Shown in pieces: positions 9,504 to 19,800 of a stretch of DNA of 64,000 nt (its first letter is position 1; each line of letters starts with the position of its first letter). The DNA is from Paraburkholderia lacunae (GTDB lineage Bacteria; Pseudomonadota; Gammaproteobacteria; Burkholderiales; Burkholderiaceae): assembly GCF_003353175.1 (NCBI RefSeq), contig NZ_QHKS01000013.1, positions 124,001 to 188,000 of the forward strand, read 5' to 3'. Below the pieces are notes generated by a model. The model was given only the letters and a program-made list of their open reading frames with translations, did no database searches and was not told the DNA's origin. Position numbers and translations under genes: made by a program.

Positions 9504-9669
9504 GGAGGCATGATGAACTACCCCCACGCTCACATTCGTTCGCTGCCCCCCAAGGGGGCCGCTGCCTCCCTTGGGGCGGCCCGGCGGGAGGCATGATGAA
9601 CGACCCCCACACTCACATTCGTTCGCTGCCCCCCAGGGGGGCCGCTGCCTCCCTTGGGGCGGCCCGGCG
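9504..9669 (+). repeat. Two tandem 83-bp GC-rich repeats upstream of the ABC ATPase
   Basis: The units 9504-9586 and 9587-9669 differ at only a few bases. Each starts GGAGGCATGATGAAC (ribosome site plus ATG) and contains two inverted G/C tracts (CCCCCCAAGGGGG and CTCCCTTGGGG) able to form hairpins. The boundary GGAGGCA recurs a third time at 9670, where it serves the ATPase gene itself. A piece of the same repeat type is inserted in etfA at 42932-42958. Confidence 0.9.
9513..9596 (+). CDS. Micro-ORF 1 encoded by the first 83-bp repeat
   Basis: A 27-residue frame beginning MNYPHAHIRSLPPKGAAA (a second ATG lies at 9510). Its TGA overlaps the start of the second micro-ORF as ATGA. A GGAGG ribosome site lies immediately upstream. 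Expression is unproven; the repeat may simply carry start and stop signals as part of its sequence. Confidence 0.35.
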   Translation: MNYPHAHIRSLPPKGAAASLGAARREA

Positions 9670-9678
9670 GGAGGCAGC

Positions 9679-9682
<4 letters not shown>
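9596..9682 (+). CDS. Micro-ORF 2 encoded by the second 83-bp repeat
   Basis: A 28-residue near-copy of micro-ORF 1 (MNDPHTHIRSLPPRGAAA). It ends in GCAGCATGA, so its stop overlaps the ATG of the ABC ATPase at 9679. The result is a chain of coupled starts: micro-ORF 1, micro-ORF 2, ATPase. Confidence 0.35.
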
Positions 9683-10836
<1,154 letters not shown>

Positions 10837-10873
10837 GCAAAGCCGAACTCCGCCACAGAGCGGATTTCATCGC

Positions 10874-10894
10874 CTGACAGCAGTGCGCTGTCAG
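10874..10894. promoter_or_regulatory. Intercistronic hairpin between ATPase and binding-protein genes
   Basis: CTGACAGC (10874-10881) and GCTGTCAG (10887-10894) form an 8-bp stem with a 5-base loop just before the ribosome site AAGGAGAC of the binding-protein gene. Such hairpins often protect the highly expressed binding-protein message. No T-run follows. Confidence 0.5.
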
Positions 10895-10921
10895 CTAACA
10901 AGGTAGTTAAGGAGACAAAAG

Positions 10922-12175
10922 ATGATTGCTTATCGCCTTCGCCGGCTGGCTCACGTATCGGTTGCCGCCTCTCTGGTTACGGCCGTGCTTGCATGCGCCG
11001 CGGCCGACGCCGCCACGCTCGCGGTCAATGTGTCGGCGCGCGGAAATCAGCGTTCGACCTGGCAGGATGCCTTCGACAAGTTCAAGAAAGCCAACCCCGA
11101 CGTCGATCTCAAGGTGACCTACGTCGCCGAGGAGGCCTACAAGGTGCAGTTGGGCGGCTGGCTCGCCACCGATCCGCCTGATGTCGTGTCGTGGCACGAC
11201 GGCGAGCGCATGGCGTATTACGCGCAGCGTGGCCTGCTCGAGGACCTGTCGCCGGACTGGAACAAGAACGGCTGGTCGCAGCAGTATGCGTCGGTCAAGG
11301 AAGCGTCCACTTATAAGGGCAAGCAGTATGCGGCGCCGCTCGGCTACGACGCGTACGGCTTTTTCTATCGCAAGGATCTGTTCGAGAAGGCGGGCATCAA
11401 GGGCGAACCGAAGACGTGGGAAGAATTTCTCGACGCCTGCAAGAAGCTCAAGGCAAGCGGCGTCGCGCCGATCGCCGTTGCCGCACGCGATAGCTGGACG
11501 CTCGCCGCATGGTTCGACTATCTCGACCTGCGCATCAACGGCAACGCGTTCCATCAGAAGCTGATGGCAGGCGAGATTCCGTACACGGACGCGCGTGTGA
11601 AGAAGGTCTACACCGCGTGGAAAACCTTGATCGACGAGCACTATTTCATCGACAACGCGCTGTCCTACGATCTCGATTCGATCGCGCCGTTTCTCGTGAA
11701 CGGCAAGGCGTCGATGATGCTGATGGGCACGTTCTTCTCGGCGAGCATCCCTGCCTCCGTCAAACCCGAGACCGGCTACTTCCGATTCCCCGTGATTGAT
11801 GCCAATGTGCCGATGGCCGAAGACGGGCCGGTGAATGTGCTGTTGATCCCCGCGAAGGCGAAGAACAAGGCCGATGCGCGCAAGCTGCTGGCGTTCATGG
11901 AGCAGCCGCAAATCAACGCGGATCTCGCGAAGGGATGGGGCACGTTACCGTCCAACAGCCAGGCGGCCGAGCCTGAAGATGCGATCTCGAAGGTTGGATT
12001 CCAGACGCTCGCCAACACCAAAGGCGGCATCGCGCAGTTCTACGATCGCGACATGACCAAGGAAATGGCCGACGAAGGCATGAAAGCGATGCAGCAGTTC
12101 TATAGCGATCCTTCGCAAATCGATGCGCTGCTTGTGCGCCTCGAAGCGACCCGCAAGCGCATCTACAAAAAGTAA
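10922..12175 (+). CDS. Extracellular sugar-binding protein (ABC family 1), locus 1
   Basis: 417 residues with a signal peptide (cleavage probably after AADA near residue 30). It is a family 1 solute-binding protein for CUT1 transporters: NVSARGNQRSTWQDAFDKF, then PDVVSWHDGERMAYYAQRGL, and a C-terminal RLEATRKRIYKK. A strong ribosome site (AAGGAGAC) precedes it. It is closely similar along its whole length to the protein at 21857-23110, which shows locus duplication. The likely ligand is a galactan-derived oligosaccharide, inferred from the GH53 and GH42 genes downstream. Confidence 0.88.
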   Translation: MIAYRLRRLAHVSVAASLVTAVLACAAADAATLAVNVSARGNQRSTWQDAFDKFKKANPDVDLKVTYVAEEAYKVQLGGWLATDPPDVVSWHDGERMAYYAQRGLLEDLSPDWNKNGWSQQYASVKEASTYKGKQYAAPLGYDAYGFFYRKDLFEKAGIKGEPKTWEEFLDACKKLKASGVAPIAVAARDSWTLAAWFDYLDLRINGNAFHQKLMAGEIPYTDARVKKVYTAWKTLIDEHYFIDNALSYDLDSIAPFLVNGKASMMLMGTFFSASIPASVKPETGYFRFPVIDANVPMAEDGPVNVLLIPAKAKNKADARKLLAFMEQPQINADLAKGWGTLPSNSQAAEPEDAISKVGFQTLANTKGGIAQFYDRDMTKEMADEGMKAMQQFYSDPSQIDALLVRLEATRKRIYKK

Positions 12176-12239
12176 GCCGGTGAGCGTCAGCGATGTTTCG
12201 ACGACTGACGCTCGCCTTCGATCCCTGACGAGGCCAATC

Positions 12240-13145
12240 ATGTCTCATCCCGTAGCGGGCCGCCTGCCGGCGGCTCAGCACCGGCACGTCTCGACAACGC
12301 GCCGTCACCAGAACCGCGCCGCATTTTTTTTCCTGTTGCCGGGTTGCGCGTTGTTTTGCCTGTGCGTGATCTACCCGATCATCAGCAGCATTTCGCTCAG
12401 CTTCTATAACTGGGACGGTATGACGCCGAAGACCTTCGCCGGACTCGACAACTACATCGAGCTGTTCCATTCGGACACGTTCTACACGGCGCTGAAGAAC
12501 AACCTGATCTGGCTTGCCTTGTTCCTGCTCGCGCCGCCGCTCGGCTTGCTGTTCGCGTTGTACCTGAACCAGCAGATTCGCGGCATGCGGGTCGTGAAGT
12601 CGCTGTTTTTCGCGCCGTTCGTGCTCTCGGGCGTCGTGGTCGGTCTTGTGTTCAGCTGGTTTTACGATCCCGGCTTCGGGCTGCTGCGCCTGATCGTCGG
12701 ACACGGCATCCCTGTGCTGGGCGACGCGCACACGGTGACGTTCGGGATCATCTTCGCCGCGCTGTGGCCGCAGACGCCGTTCTGCATGGTGCTGTATCTG
12801 ACCGGCCTCACGGCCATCAATCCGGAGGTGGTCGAGGCGGCGCGCATGGAGGGCGCGAAGGGCATGCGTCTTCTGTGGCACGTGATCCTGCCGCAGCTTC
12901 GGCCCGCCACCTTCATGGCCGTCGTGCTGACCGTGATCGGCGCGCTGCGCAGCTTCGACCTGATTGCCGTGATGAGCGGCGGCGGTCCGTTCGACAGCTC
13001 CACTGTGCTGGCCTATTACATGTACGACCAGGCGATCAAGTACTACCGCGAAGGCTATTCCGCGTCGATTGCCGTCGTGCTGTTCGCCATCATGCTCGTC
13101 TATATCGTGTTCCATCTGCGCCGCATGTTGCGCGAAGAACGCTGA
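12240..13145 (+). CDS. Sugar ABC transporter permease (MalF type), locus 1
   Basis: 301 residues from ATG 12240 (MSHPVAGRLPAAQHR), chosen over an upstream open frame that runs into the binding-protein gene. Six predicted membrane helices begin at FFFLLPGCALFCLCVIYPI. The cytoplasmic EAA loop that docks on the ATPase reads EAARMEGAKGMRLLWHVILP. It pairs with the permease at 13164. Its paralogue lies at 23191-24159. Confidence 0.9.
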   Translation: MSHPVAGRLPAAQHRHVSTTRRHQNRAAFFFLLPGCALFCLCVIYPIISSISLSFYNWDGMTPKTFAGLDNYIELFHSDTFYTALKNNLIWLALFLLAPPLGLLFALYLNQQIRGMRVVKSLFFAPFVLSGVVVGLVFSWFYDPGFGLLRLIVGHGIPVLGDAHTVTFGIIFAALWPQTPFCMVLYLTGLTAINPEVVEAARMEGAKGMRLLWHVILPQLRPATFMAVVLTVIGALRSFDLIAVMSGGGPFDSSTVLAYYMYDQAIKYYREGYSASIAVVLFAIMLVYIVFHLRRMLREER

Positions 13146-13163
13146 GTTCCTGGAGTCACGCTC

Positions 13164-14015
13164 ATGTATCCGCTTCCCGTCGAACGCTGGAAACCATTGA
13201 ACCGCACGCTGTACAAGGCGTCATTGCCGGTCGCGCTGCTTGTCTGGCTGATGCCGATGCTGGCCGTGCTGGTCACGTCGATCCGATCCTCCGATGAACT
13301 GTCGCAAGGCGACTACTGGGGTTGGCCGAAGCATGTCGCGCTGCTCGAAAACTACGGTACGGCGCTCACGCAGACGCCGATGCTGCACTACTTCGCCAAC
13401 AGCATTCTGATCACGGTGCCTTCGGTCATCGGCGCGATCGTGCTGGCGTCGATGGCGGGCTTCGCACTCGCGACCTACCGGTTCCGCGGCAACACCGCCG
13501 TGCTGTTCGCCTTTGTCGCGGGCAACTTCGTGCCGATCCAGATCCTGATGATTCCAGTGCGCGACATGGCGCTGAAGGTCGGCCTGTTCAATACCGTATG
13601 GGCGCTGGTGATCTTTCACGTGTCGTTCCAGACCGGCTTTTGCACGCTGTTCCTGCGCAATTTCATCAAGCAGTTGCCGTTCGAATTGATCGAAGCGGCG
13701 CGTGTGGAAGGCGCGAGCGAGTGGACGATCTACAGGCGCATCGTCCTGCCGCTGATCCGTCCGGCGCTGGCCGCGCTCGGCATTCTGGTTTTCACCTTCG
13801 TCTGGAACGACTACTTCTGGGCGCTTTGTCTGACCCAGGGCGATGAAGCCGCGCCGATCACGGTCGGCGTGGCCGCGCTCAAGGGCCAATGGACCACGGC
13901 ATGGAATCTCGTCGCCGCCGGCTCGGTGCTCGCCGCACTGCCGTCCGTGCTGATGTTCTTCGCGATGCAGAAGCATTTTGTCGCCGGCCTGACTTTCGGC
14001 GCCAGCAAGGGCTGA
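13164..14015 (+). CDS. Sugar ABC transporter permease (MalG type), locus 1
   Basis: 283 residues with six membrane helices and the EAA loop EAARVEGASEWTIYRRIVLPLIRP. The start at 13164 has GGAG nine bases upstream. It forms the second half of the CUT1 transmembrane channel with the gene 18 bases upstream. It is nearly identical in layout to the permease at 24176-25027, including the C-terminal MQKHFVAGLTFGA. Confidence 0.9.
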   Translation: MYPLPVERWKPLNRTLYKASLPVALLVWLMPMLAVLVTSIRSSDELSQGDYWGWPKHVALLENYGTALTQTPMLHYFANSILITVPSVIGAIVLASMAGFALATYRFRGNTAVLFAFVAGNFVPIQILMIPVRDMALKVGLFNTVWALVIFHVSFQTGFCTLFLRNFIKQLPFELIEAARVEGASEWTIYRRIVLPLIRPALAALGILVFTFVWNDYFWALCLTQGDEAAPITVGVAALKGQWTTAWNLVAAGSVLAALPSVLMFFAMQKHFVAGLTFGASKG

Positions 14016-14066
14016 GCGCACAGGCGGTTTTTGGTCGGCATCTCTTCCTTTGAACGAGACTCTCTC

Positions 14067-16028
14067 ATGCAACTTGGTGTGTGCTATTACCCGGAACAAT
14101 GGCCCCGTGCGATGTGGGCCGACGACGCGCAGCGCATGGCCGCCCTCGGCATCACGCACGTACGTATAGCGGAATTCGCGTGGAGCCGGATGGAGCCGCG
14201 CGCCGGCCAATACGTGTGGGGCTGGCTCGACGAAGCGATCGATACGCTTTCGGCCCGGGGCTTGAAACTGATACTCGGCACGCCGACCGCGTCGCCGCCG
14301 AAGTGGTTGATCGACGCGTATCCGGACGTGCTGCCGGTGCGCGCGGACGGCACGCGCTGGAACTTCGGCTCGCGCCGGCACTACGACATTTCCAGCGAGA
14401 CTTACCGCGAGGCCTGTTTGCGGATCGTGACCGCGATGGCCGAGCGTTATGGCGCGCATGCGTCGATCGTCGCGTGGCAAACAGATAACGAACTCGGCTG
14501 CCATGAAACGGTGCCGAGTTATTCGCCCGCCGCGCGGCGGCGTTTTCAGGCCTGGCTGCAACGCCGCTACGAGACCGTGCACGGCTTGAACGAAGCGTGG
14601 GGCAACGTGTTCTGGAGCATGGAGTATCCATCGTTCGACGCGATCGGCCTGCCGAACCTGACGCCTACCGACGCCAATCCAATCCATCTGCTCGACTTTC
14701 GCCGCTTCATGTCCGACGAGGTGGCGAGTTTTCATCGCGAGCAGATCGACGTGCTGCGGCGCCTCGCGCCGCACGCGGATCTGCTGCACAACTTCATGGG
14801 CTTTTTCACGACTTTCGATCACTACCGGTTCGCCGCGGACAACAGCATCGACGTGGCCGCGTGGGACAGCTACCCGATAGCGCGAACCGAGTCCATCGCG
14901 TTGCCCGAAGAGCAGAAGGCGCTCTACGCACGCACGGCGCATCCTGACGTCTCCGCGTTCGATCACGACCGCTACCGTGCGATCGGCGGCGGGCGCTTCT
15001 GGGTCATGGAGCAGCAGGCGGGGCCGGTGAACTGGGCGCCGTGGAATCCGGTGCCTGCGAAAGGCATGGTCAGGCTGTGGGCCTACGAGGCGTTCGCGCA
15101 CGGCGCGGAACTGGTGTCGTATTTTCGCTGGCGCCAGTGCCCGTATGCGCAGGAGCAGATGCACTCGGGACTCAACCTGCCGAACAACGAACTGTCGCCA
15201 GGCGGGCTCGAAGTGCAGCAGGCGGCGCGCGAGATTGCCGCGTCCGAAGCGCTGTCCGGGCTCGACGCGCCGGCGCGCGCCGCGACCGCGCTCGTCTTCG
15301 ACTACGAGACGCAGTGGATGTTCGAGATCCAGCGGCACGGCAAGACCTTCGACTATCAAACGCTCGCATTCGACTACTACGAGGCGCTGCGCGAACTCGG
15401 CCTCGATGTCGATATCGTCTCCAGTCGAGCCGATCTGTCGCAGTACGGGCTCGTCGTAGTGCCGGGCATCGCGGTGATCGACGATGCGCTCATCGGGCAG
15501 ATCGAGCGGAGTTCGGCGCAATGGGTGTTCGGTCCGAGGAGCGGTTCGAAGACGGCGGACTTCGCCATTCCGTCGAACCTCGCGCCCGGCGCGTTGCAGC
15601 GGGTACTGCCGATCCAGGTGCTCGAAGTCGAATCGCTGCGCCCGACGCTCAGCCCCGCGACTTCGATCGGCGGCACGCGCGGAGTCGCCGTGCATTGGCG
15701 CGAGCACGTTCGAGCCAATGGCGAGACTCGCGTCGAAGCGCATTTCGACGACGCATGGCCGGCGGTGCTGGCTCACGGACGGGTTCGCTATGTGGCCGGG
15801 TGGTTATCGCATGCATTGCATCGGGCCGTTCTCGAGCAGGCGGCGAAGGACGCGGGCATCCGGGTTCACGTGCTGGCTGAGGGCTTGCGTATCCGTCGGC
15901 GCGGCAATCTGACGTTCGCGTTCAACTTCGGCGCGGCCCAGGTCGAGGCACCGGCGCCGGTCGATGCGACTTTCGTGCTCGGGCAGCCGCAGCTCGGAAC
16001 CGGCGATGTCTGCGCGTGGCAGACGTAG
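14067..16028 (+). CDS. GH42 beta-galactosidase, locus 1
   Basis: 653 residues from ATG 14067 (MQLGVCYYPEQWP, the standard GH42 opening). The acid/base is Glu142 in WQTDNELG and the nucleophile Glu315 in WVMEQQAGPVNW, both on the TIM barrel. The trimerisation and C-terminal beta domains follow. There is no signal peptide, so it is cytoplasmic. It should cleave beta-galactosides brought in by the ABC importer just upstream, in the manner of Bacillus GanA acting on galacto-oligosaccharides. The paralogue at 19801-21786 shares both catalytic motifs. The antisense strand carries a long open frame that is only a codon-bias shadow. Confidence 0.93.
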   Translation: MQLGVCYYPEQWPRAMWADDAQRMAALGITHVRIAEFAWSRMEPRAGQYVWGWLDEAIDTLSARGLKLILGTPTASPPKWLIDAYPDVLPVRADGTRWNFGSRRHYDISSETYREACLRIVTAMAERYGAHASIVAWQTDNELGCHETVPSYSPAARRRFQAWLQRRYETVHGLNEAWGNVFWSMEYPSFDAIGLPNLTPTDANPIHLLDFRRFMSDEVASFHREQIDVLRRLAPHADLLHNFMGFFTTFDHYRFAADNSIDVAAWDSYPIARTESIALPEEQKALYARTAHPDVSAFDHDRYRAIGGGRFWVMEQQAGPVNWAPWNPVPAKGMVRLWAYEAFAHGAELVSYFRWRQCPYAQEQMHSGLNLPNNELSPGGLEVQQAAREIAASEALSGLDAPARAATALVFDYETQWMFEIQRHGKTFDYQTLAFDYYEALRELGLDVDIVSSRADLSQYGLVVVPGIAVIDDALIGQIERSSAQWVFGPRSGSKTADFAIPSNLAPGALQRVLPIQVLEVESLRPTLSPATSIGGTRGVAVHWREHVRANGETRVEAHFDDAWPAVLAHGRVRYVAGWLSHALHRAVLEQAAKDAGIRVHVLAEGLRIRRRGNLTFAFNFGAAQVEAPAPVDATFVLGQPQLGTGDVCAWQT

Positions 16029-16047
16029 AAACCGACGTATGAGACCG

Positions 16048-16073
16048 CGGGCCGGATGCTTCGCGCCGGCCCG
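16048..16073. terminator. GC-rich hairpin after GH42 gene
   Basis: CGGGCCGG (16048-16055) pairs with CCGGCCCG (16066-16073). No T-run follows, so it is at best a weak or Rho-assisted end. It separates the transporter/GH42 operon from the independently controlled GH53 gene. Confidence 0.4.
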
Positions 16074-16128
16074 TGGACCCGGCTGAACCGTGCGGACTGT
16101 GTTTGAGAAGGGCTTGTCGGAGGCAGGA

Positions 16129-16144
16129 ATTTAAGCGCTTCAAT
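16129..16144. promoter_or_regulatory. LacI-type operator before the GH53 gene
   Basis: ATTTAAGCGCTTCAAT contains the perfect core AAGCGCTT and matches the operators at 9431 and 9486 over most of its length. It lies 54 bases before the GH53 start, so the galactanase seems to be in the same regulon but with its own promoter. Confidence 0.55.
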
Positions 16145-16197
16145 TTTTCGGGCGGGCGGCCCCCGATGAGCCGCCATTCAACAATGGAGGATGACAC

Positions 16198-17358
16198 ATG
16201 AACAGAAGGCAAATGCTGTCCTGGCTGGCATCGACGGCGGCCGCCGCAGGCGTCGGCGCAACGATCGGCGTTCCGGCGCTGGCCGGCGAGCGTGCTGTGG
16301 CCGGACCCGGCAGCCGCTTCGCAAAGGGTGCGGACGTGTCGACGCTCATCGAGCTGGAGGCGAACGGGGCGCGCTTTTACGAGCACGGCGAGCCGCGCGA
16401 CTGCCTCGCCATTCTGAGGAGCCACGGCGTCGACTCGATCCGTATCAAGGTGTGGAACGATCCTGGCAATCCGAACTTTTATCCGGCCGACCAGAGTCCC
16501 GCCGCGGGATACAACAACGCCGAGCATGTTCGTGTGCTGGCTCGCCGCGCCGCCGCGCTCGGCATGCGCGTGCTGATCGATTTCCACTACAGCGACTGGT
16601 GGGCTGATCCGGGCAAGCAGTTTCCGCCGCATGACTGGGCCGGCAAGGACATCGCGCAAACCTGTGCGTTGTTGTCGGACTACACGTCGGGGGTCCTCGA
16701 GATGCTCAGGAAGGACGGCGTTCATCCGGAGTGGGTGCAGGTCGGCAATGAAATCACCGGCGGGATGTTGTGGCCGCTAGGCAAGTACGACCAATGGGAC
16801 AATCTCGCGCAGTTGCTGAAAGCAGGACACGATGCGGTCAAATCGGTCGATGCGCGGACCAAAGTCATGCTGCATATCGACAGCGGCGGCAACAATGCGA
16901 CGAGCCGCTGGTGGTTCGACAGTGCGATACAGCGCGGCGTCACGTTCGATGTGATCGGCCTGTCCTACTATCCGCAGTGGCAGGGCTCGCTCAGCGATCT
17001 GCAGAACAACGCGAACGACCTCGCCACGCGCTATGACAAGGACGTGATCGTCGTCGAGACCGCTTATCCGTGGACGACCAGCGACGGCGATTCCGAGCCG
17101 AATGCGATGACCAACACCGGCTCGGTGACCTATCCGCCGACACCCGCCGGGCAGGCGCAGTTTCTCGGCGCGCTGACGGACATCGTGCAGGCGATACCCG
17201 GCGGCCACGGCAAAGGCGTGTTCTGGTGGGAACCCGAATGGATACCGACGCCGAACGTCGGATGGAAACTCGGCGCCGGCGATCAGTGGGATAACAACAC
17301 CCTGTTCGATTTCCACGGCAATGCGTTGTCGTCGCTGGACGCGTTCCGCAAGCGCTAG
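16198..17358 (+). CDS. ganB: GH53 arabinogalactan endo-beta-1,4-galactanase, exported
   Basis: 386 residues. The N-terminus MNRRQMLSWLAS has a twin-arginine pair before the hydrophobic region, so Tat export is likely, with cleavage near PALAGERA. The GH53 barrel shows FAKGADVSTLIELE at its start, RIKVWNDP, the acid/base Glu185 in VGNEITGG and the nucleophile Glu287 in VIVVETAYPW. It hydrolyses the beta-1,4-galactan side chains of pectin outside the cytoplasm and feeds oligomers to the ABC importers. A ribosome site (GGAGGATGACAC) precedes ATG 16198, and a LacI-type operator lies just upstream. The symbol is by analogy with Bacillus ganB. Confidence 0.92.
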   Translation: MNRRQMLSWLASTAAAAGVGATIGVPALAGERAVAGPGSRFAKGADVSTLIELEANGARFYEHGEPRDCLAILRSHGVDSIRIKVWNDPGNPNFYPADQSPAAGYNNAEHVRVLARRAAALGMRVLIDFHYSDWWADPGKQFPPHDWAGKDIAQTCALLSDYTSGVLEMLRKDGVHPEWVQVGNEITGGMLWPLGKYDQWDNLAQLLKAGHDAVKSVDARTKVMLHIDSGGNNATSRWWFDSAIQRGVTFDVIGLSYYPQWQGSLSDLQNNANDLATRYDKDVIVVETAYPWTTSDGDSEPNAMTNTGSVTYPPTPAGQAQFLGALTDIVQAIPGGHGKGVFWWEPEWIPTPNVGWKLGAGDQWDNNTLFDFHGNALSSLDAFRKR

Positions 17359-17382
17359 CGTCTGCGTCGAGCCGTTTCCCGT

Positions 17383-18423
17383 CTATTCCGGGCGAGCCTT
17401 TCGCGGGGCCGCTGTCGATGCCCGGACAACCAGTCTTGGACTGGACGCCGTGCGCATCGGCGGGCCGTTGGCGCGGCCGCCCTCACAACGCGGCGCCGTT
17501 TCTATCAACTCGCGCAACAGCGATACCGCGAGTTCGGCGACTTCGACGGTCGGCACGGCGATCGTCGTCAGCGCGGGCCGCGAGTCGCGCGCGAGCTGGA
17601 TGTCGGTGATGCCGATCACGGATAGATCGCTGGGCACGTTCAGGCCGAGATCGGCGGCGGCATGCATCGCACCGAGCGCCGGCAGGTCGTTGGTCGCATA
17701 GATCGCAGTGAGCTTCGGATTGGCTTCCAGCAACGCGCGCGCCGCGGTGTAGCCGCCGTGTATCGTATCGGCCGCATGTTTGATCGGACCTTTCCGCACA
17801 CCGGCTGCACGCAGCGCATCGACAAAACCTTCATAACGGGCCGCGTGAATGCCCGAGGCCTTGCTGCCGACAATCGCGCCGATCCGGCGATGGCCGAGTT
17901 CGAGCAGGTGCGCGCCGGCCAGCTCGCCTGCCAGGCGAAAATCGACCGCGACGCACGGTAAGCCGGGTGGCTCGTTCGGCCGTTCCCACATGCACAGCAC
18001 CACGGGCGTGCCGCGCGATTCGGTGGTGTGAAGATCCGCAAAGTCGAGGTTTGCGTTCGTCACGAGTACGCCTTCGGAAAGCGTCCCGGCGATCTGATCC
18101 AGATACGCCCGGCCGTTCAACGGATCTTCGTTCGTGTTGCAGATGATCACGAAGTGGCCGCTCGTGCGCGCCGCGCGTTCGACGGCGAGCGCGAACTCCG
18201 GATAGAACGGATTGGCGATGCTCGACACCATCAGCGCGAGCGTCGGCGCACGCCCCTCGGCGAGTGCGCGGGCGGCAAGATGCGGGCGATAGCCGAGCGC
18301 GTCGACCGCGTCGAGCACCCGCTGCCGGGTGCTCGCGCCGACCCGGCCGCGATTGCGCAGCACGTTGGACACCGTGGCAGGGGTGACGCCGGCATGACGC
18401 GCGACTTCGTTGAGCGTGGGCAT
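17383..18423 (-). CDS. LacI-family repressor of the second galactoside locus
   Basis: 346 residues. Its HTH (TLNEVARHAGVTPATVSNVL, residues 3-22) and hinge (AARALAEGR) are almost the same as in the regulator at 8291-9313. The recognition helix is TPATVSNV here and TAATVSNV in its paralogue, so the two may share operators. It diverges from the ATPase gene at 18616. A perfect 16-bp palindrome at 18563-18578 lies between them. A ribosome site (GAGGAGACC) precedes its ATG. Confidence 0.88.
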   Translation of the reverse strand: MPTLNEVARHAGVTPATVSNVLRNRGRVGASTRQRVLDAVDALGYRPHLAARALAEGRAPTLALMVSSIANPFYPEFALAVERAARTSGHFVIICNTNEDPLNGRAYLDQIAGTLSEGVLVTNANLDFADLHTTESRGTPVVLCMWERPNEPPGLPCVAVDFRLAGELAGAHLLELGHRRIGAIVGSKASGIHAARYEGFVDALRAAGVRKGPIKHAADTIHGGYTAARALLEANPKLTAIYATNDLPALGAMHAAADLGLNVPSDLSVIGITDIQLARDSRPALTTIAVPTVEVAELAVSLLRELIETAPRCEGGRANGPPMRTASSPRLVVRASTAAPRKARPE

Positions 18424-18529
18424 GGTCTCCTCAATATATGGGATGGCTTCTCGACATTTGCATCATCGCCAAAGGCGCGGCACCATTTGCCGCACAGACA
18501 AAACGAATTCGGAGACAGGCAAGGCTGGA

Positions 18530-18553
18530 CGATCGCACGCGATCGAATTTTTT
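18530..18553 (+). promoter_or_regulatory. Small hairpin with T-run in the leader of locus 2
   Basis: CGATCG (18530-18535) and CGATCG (18540-18545) flank a CACG loop and are followed by AATTTTTTGG. This resembles a short intrinsic terminator or attenuator upstream of the operator. The stem is only 6 bp, so it is uncertain. Confidence 0.3.
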
Positions 18554-18562
18554 GGCCTTGCT

Positions 18563-18578
18563 GATTAAGCGCTTAATC
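18563..18578. promoter_or_regulatory. LacI-type operator of galactoside locus 2
   Basis: GATTAAGCGCTTAATC is a perfect 16-bp palindrome with central CG, 38 bases before the ATPase gene. A further GATTAAATC at 18593-18601 resembles two joined half-sites. It shares TTAAGCG with the locus 1 and GH53 operators. Confidence 0.65.
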
Positions 18579-18615
18579 TCCGACTTCGAGCCGATTAAAT
18601 CACGGAGTCGATGCG

Positions 18616-19788
18616 ATGGCGAGCATTTCGTTGAGAGGCGTGCAGAAGGCGTATGGCGACGGCGCGCTGGTGATCCGCGACGTCGATCTGGAGATCGGCG
18701 AGAACGAGTTCTGCGTGTTTCTCGGTCCGTCCGGTTGCGGCAAGTCGACCTTGCTGCGAATGATCGCCGGTCTCGAGGACGTGACCGACGGCGACCTGTC
18801 GATCGGCGGGCGCCTCGTCAACGACGTAGCGGCGGCGCAGCGCGGCGTGGCGATGGTGTTCCAGAGCTACGCGCTGTTTCCGCATATGACTGTGTTCGAG
18901 AACATGGCATTCGGCTTGAAGCTCGCCAAAACCCCAAAGGACGAAATCGACCGCAAGGTGCGGGAAGCCGCGCGCATCCTGCAGCTGGAGGCGCTGCTCG
19001 AGCGCCGGCCGAAGGCCTTGTCCGGCGGTCAGCGGCAGCGCGTGGCGATCGGCCGGGCCATCGTGCGCGAGCCTGGTGTATTTCTGTTCGACGAACCGCT
19101 TTCGAATCTCGACGCGACGCTGCGCGGCCAGACCCGCGTCGAGATCGCGCGGCTGCACAAACAGTTCTCCAAAGCCAGCGTCGTCTACGTGACGCACGAC
19201 CAGGTCGAGGCCATGACGCTCGCCGACAAGATCGTGCTGCTGCACGCGGGCAAGGACACCGAACGCTACGGCAGCATCGCCCAGATCGGCGCGCCGCTCG
19301 AGTTGTACCACCGGCCGAGGAGCCGTTTCGTGGCGGGTTTCATCGGCTCGCCGCGGATGAATTTTCTGCCGGCGCGGGTTGCGTCGGTTGGTCCGCACGG
19401 TGTGACCGTCACACTTGAACAGACCGCTGAAAACGTGCGCGTGCCGGTGAGCGGCGACGGCTTGCAGCCATCGCAAGCCGTCACACTCGGCGTGCGTCCC
19501 GAACACCTCGAATTCATCGACCCGGCAGCGGCCCAGTACGCGGCCCCGGCCATGACGGACGATGCCGTTCTGACGCGCACCGTTGCGCTCGTCGAACATC
19601 TCGGCGAGCACAGCTACGTCCATCTCGATCAGCCCGGCGGCGCCGCGCTGATCGCCAAAGCGCCCGGCGACACGCGCCTGCTGCCGGGCGACCGCGCGGG
19701 CTTGCGCGTGCCCAGCCGCGCTTGCCATTTGTTTACCGAAGACGGCTTTGCCGCCGCTTCGCTCGAGTTCGTCGAACACTACGCATAA
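18616..19788 (+). CDS. CUT1 sugar ABC transporter ATP-binding protein (MalK/UgpC type), locus 2
   Basis: 390 residues. Walker A GPSGCGKST is at 37-45, signature LSGGQRQR follows, Walker B is VFLFDEP, and VTHDQVEAM is the switch region, with a C-terminal TOBE domain after them. It is a paralogue of the ATPase at 9679-10836, with the same residue spacing. GGAG nine bases before ATG 18616 is the ribosome site. The gene is followed directly by the GH42 enzyme, whereas in locus 1 the binding protein comes next, so gene order has been rearranged between the copies. Confidence 0.9.
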   Translation: MASISLRGVQKAYGDGALVIRDVDLEIGENEFCVFLGPSGCGKSTLLRMIAGLEDVTDGDLSIGGRLVNDVAAAQRGVAMVFQSYALFPHMTVFENMAFGLKLAKTPKDEIDRKVREAARILQLEALLERRPKALSGGQRQRVAIGRAIVREPGVFLFDEPLSNLDATLRGQTRVEIARLHKQFSKASVVYVTHDQVEAMTLADKIVLLHAGKDTERYGSIAQIGAPLELYHRPRSRFVAGFIGSPRMNFLPARVASVGPHGVTVTLEQTAENVRVPVSGDGLQPSQAVTLGVRPEHLEFIDPAAAQYAAPAMTDDAVLTRTVALVEHLGEHSYVHLDQPGGAALIAKAPGDTRLLPGDRAGLRVPSRACHLFTEDGFAAASLEFVEHYA

Positions 19789-19800
19789 GAGGACCTTCGG

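Noticed and set aside
9571..9678. Upstream start for the ABC ATPase adding 36 residues
   Set aside because: The extra residues are repeat sequence read in another frame; a ribosome site and the family-typical N-terminus place the start at 9679.
13221..15776. An 851-codon open frame antisense to the permease and GH42 genes of locus 1
   Set aside because: It mirrors the codon bias of the real genes, has Arg/His-rich low-complexity content, no ribosome site and no family motif. The same effect gives the long antisense frame at 19807-21774.
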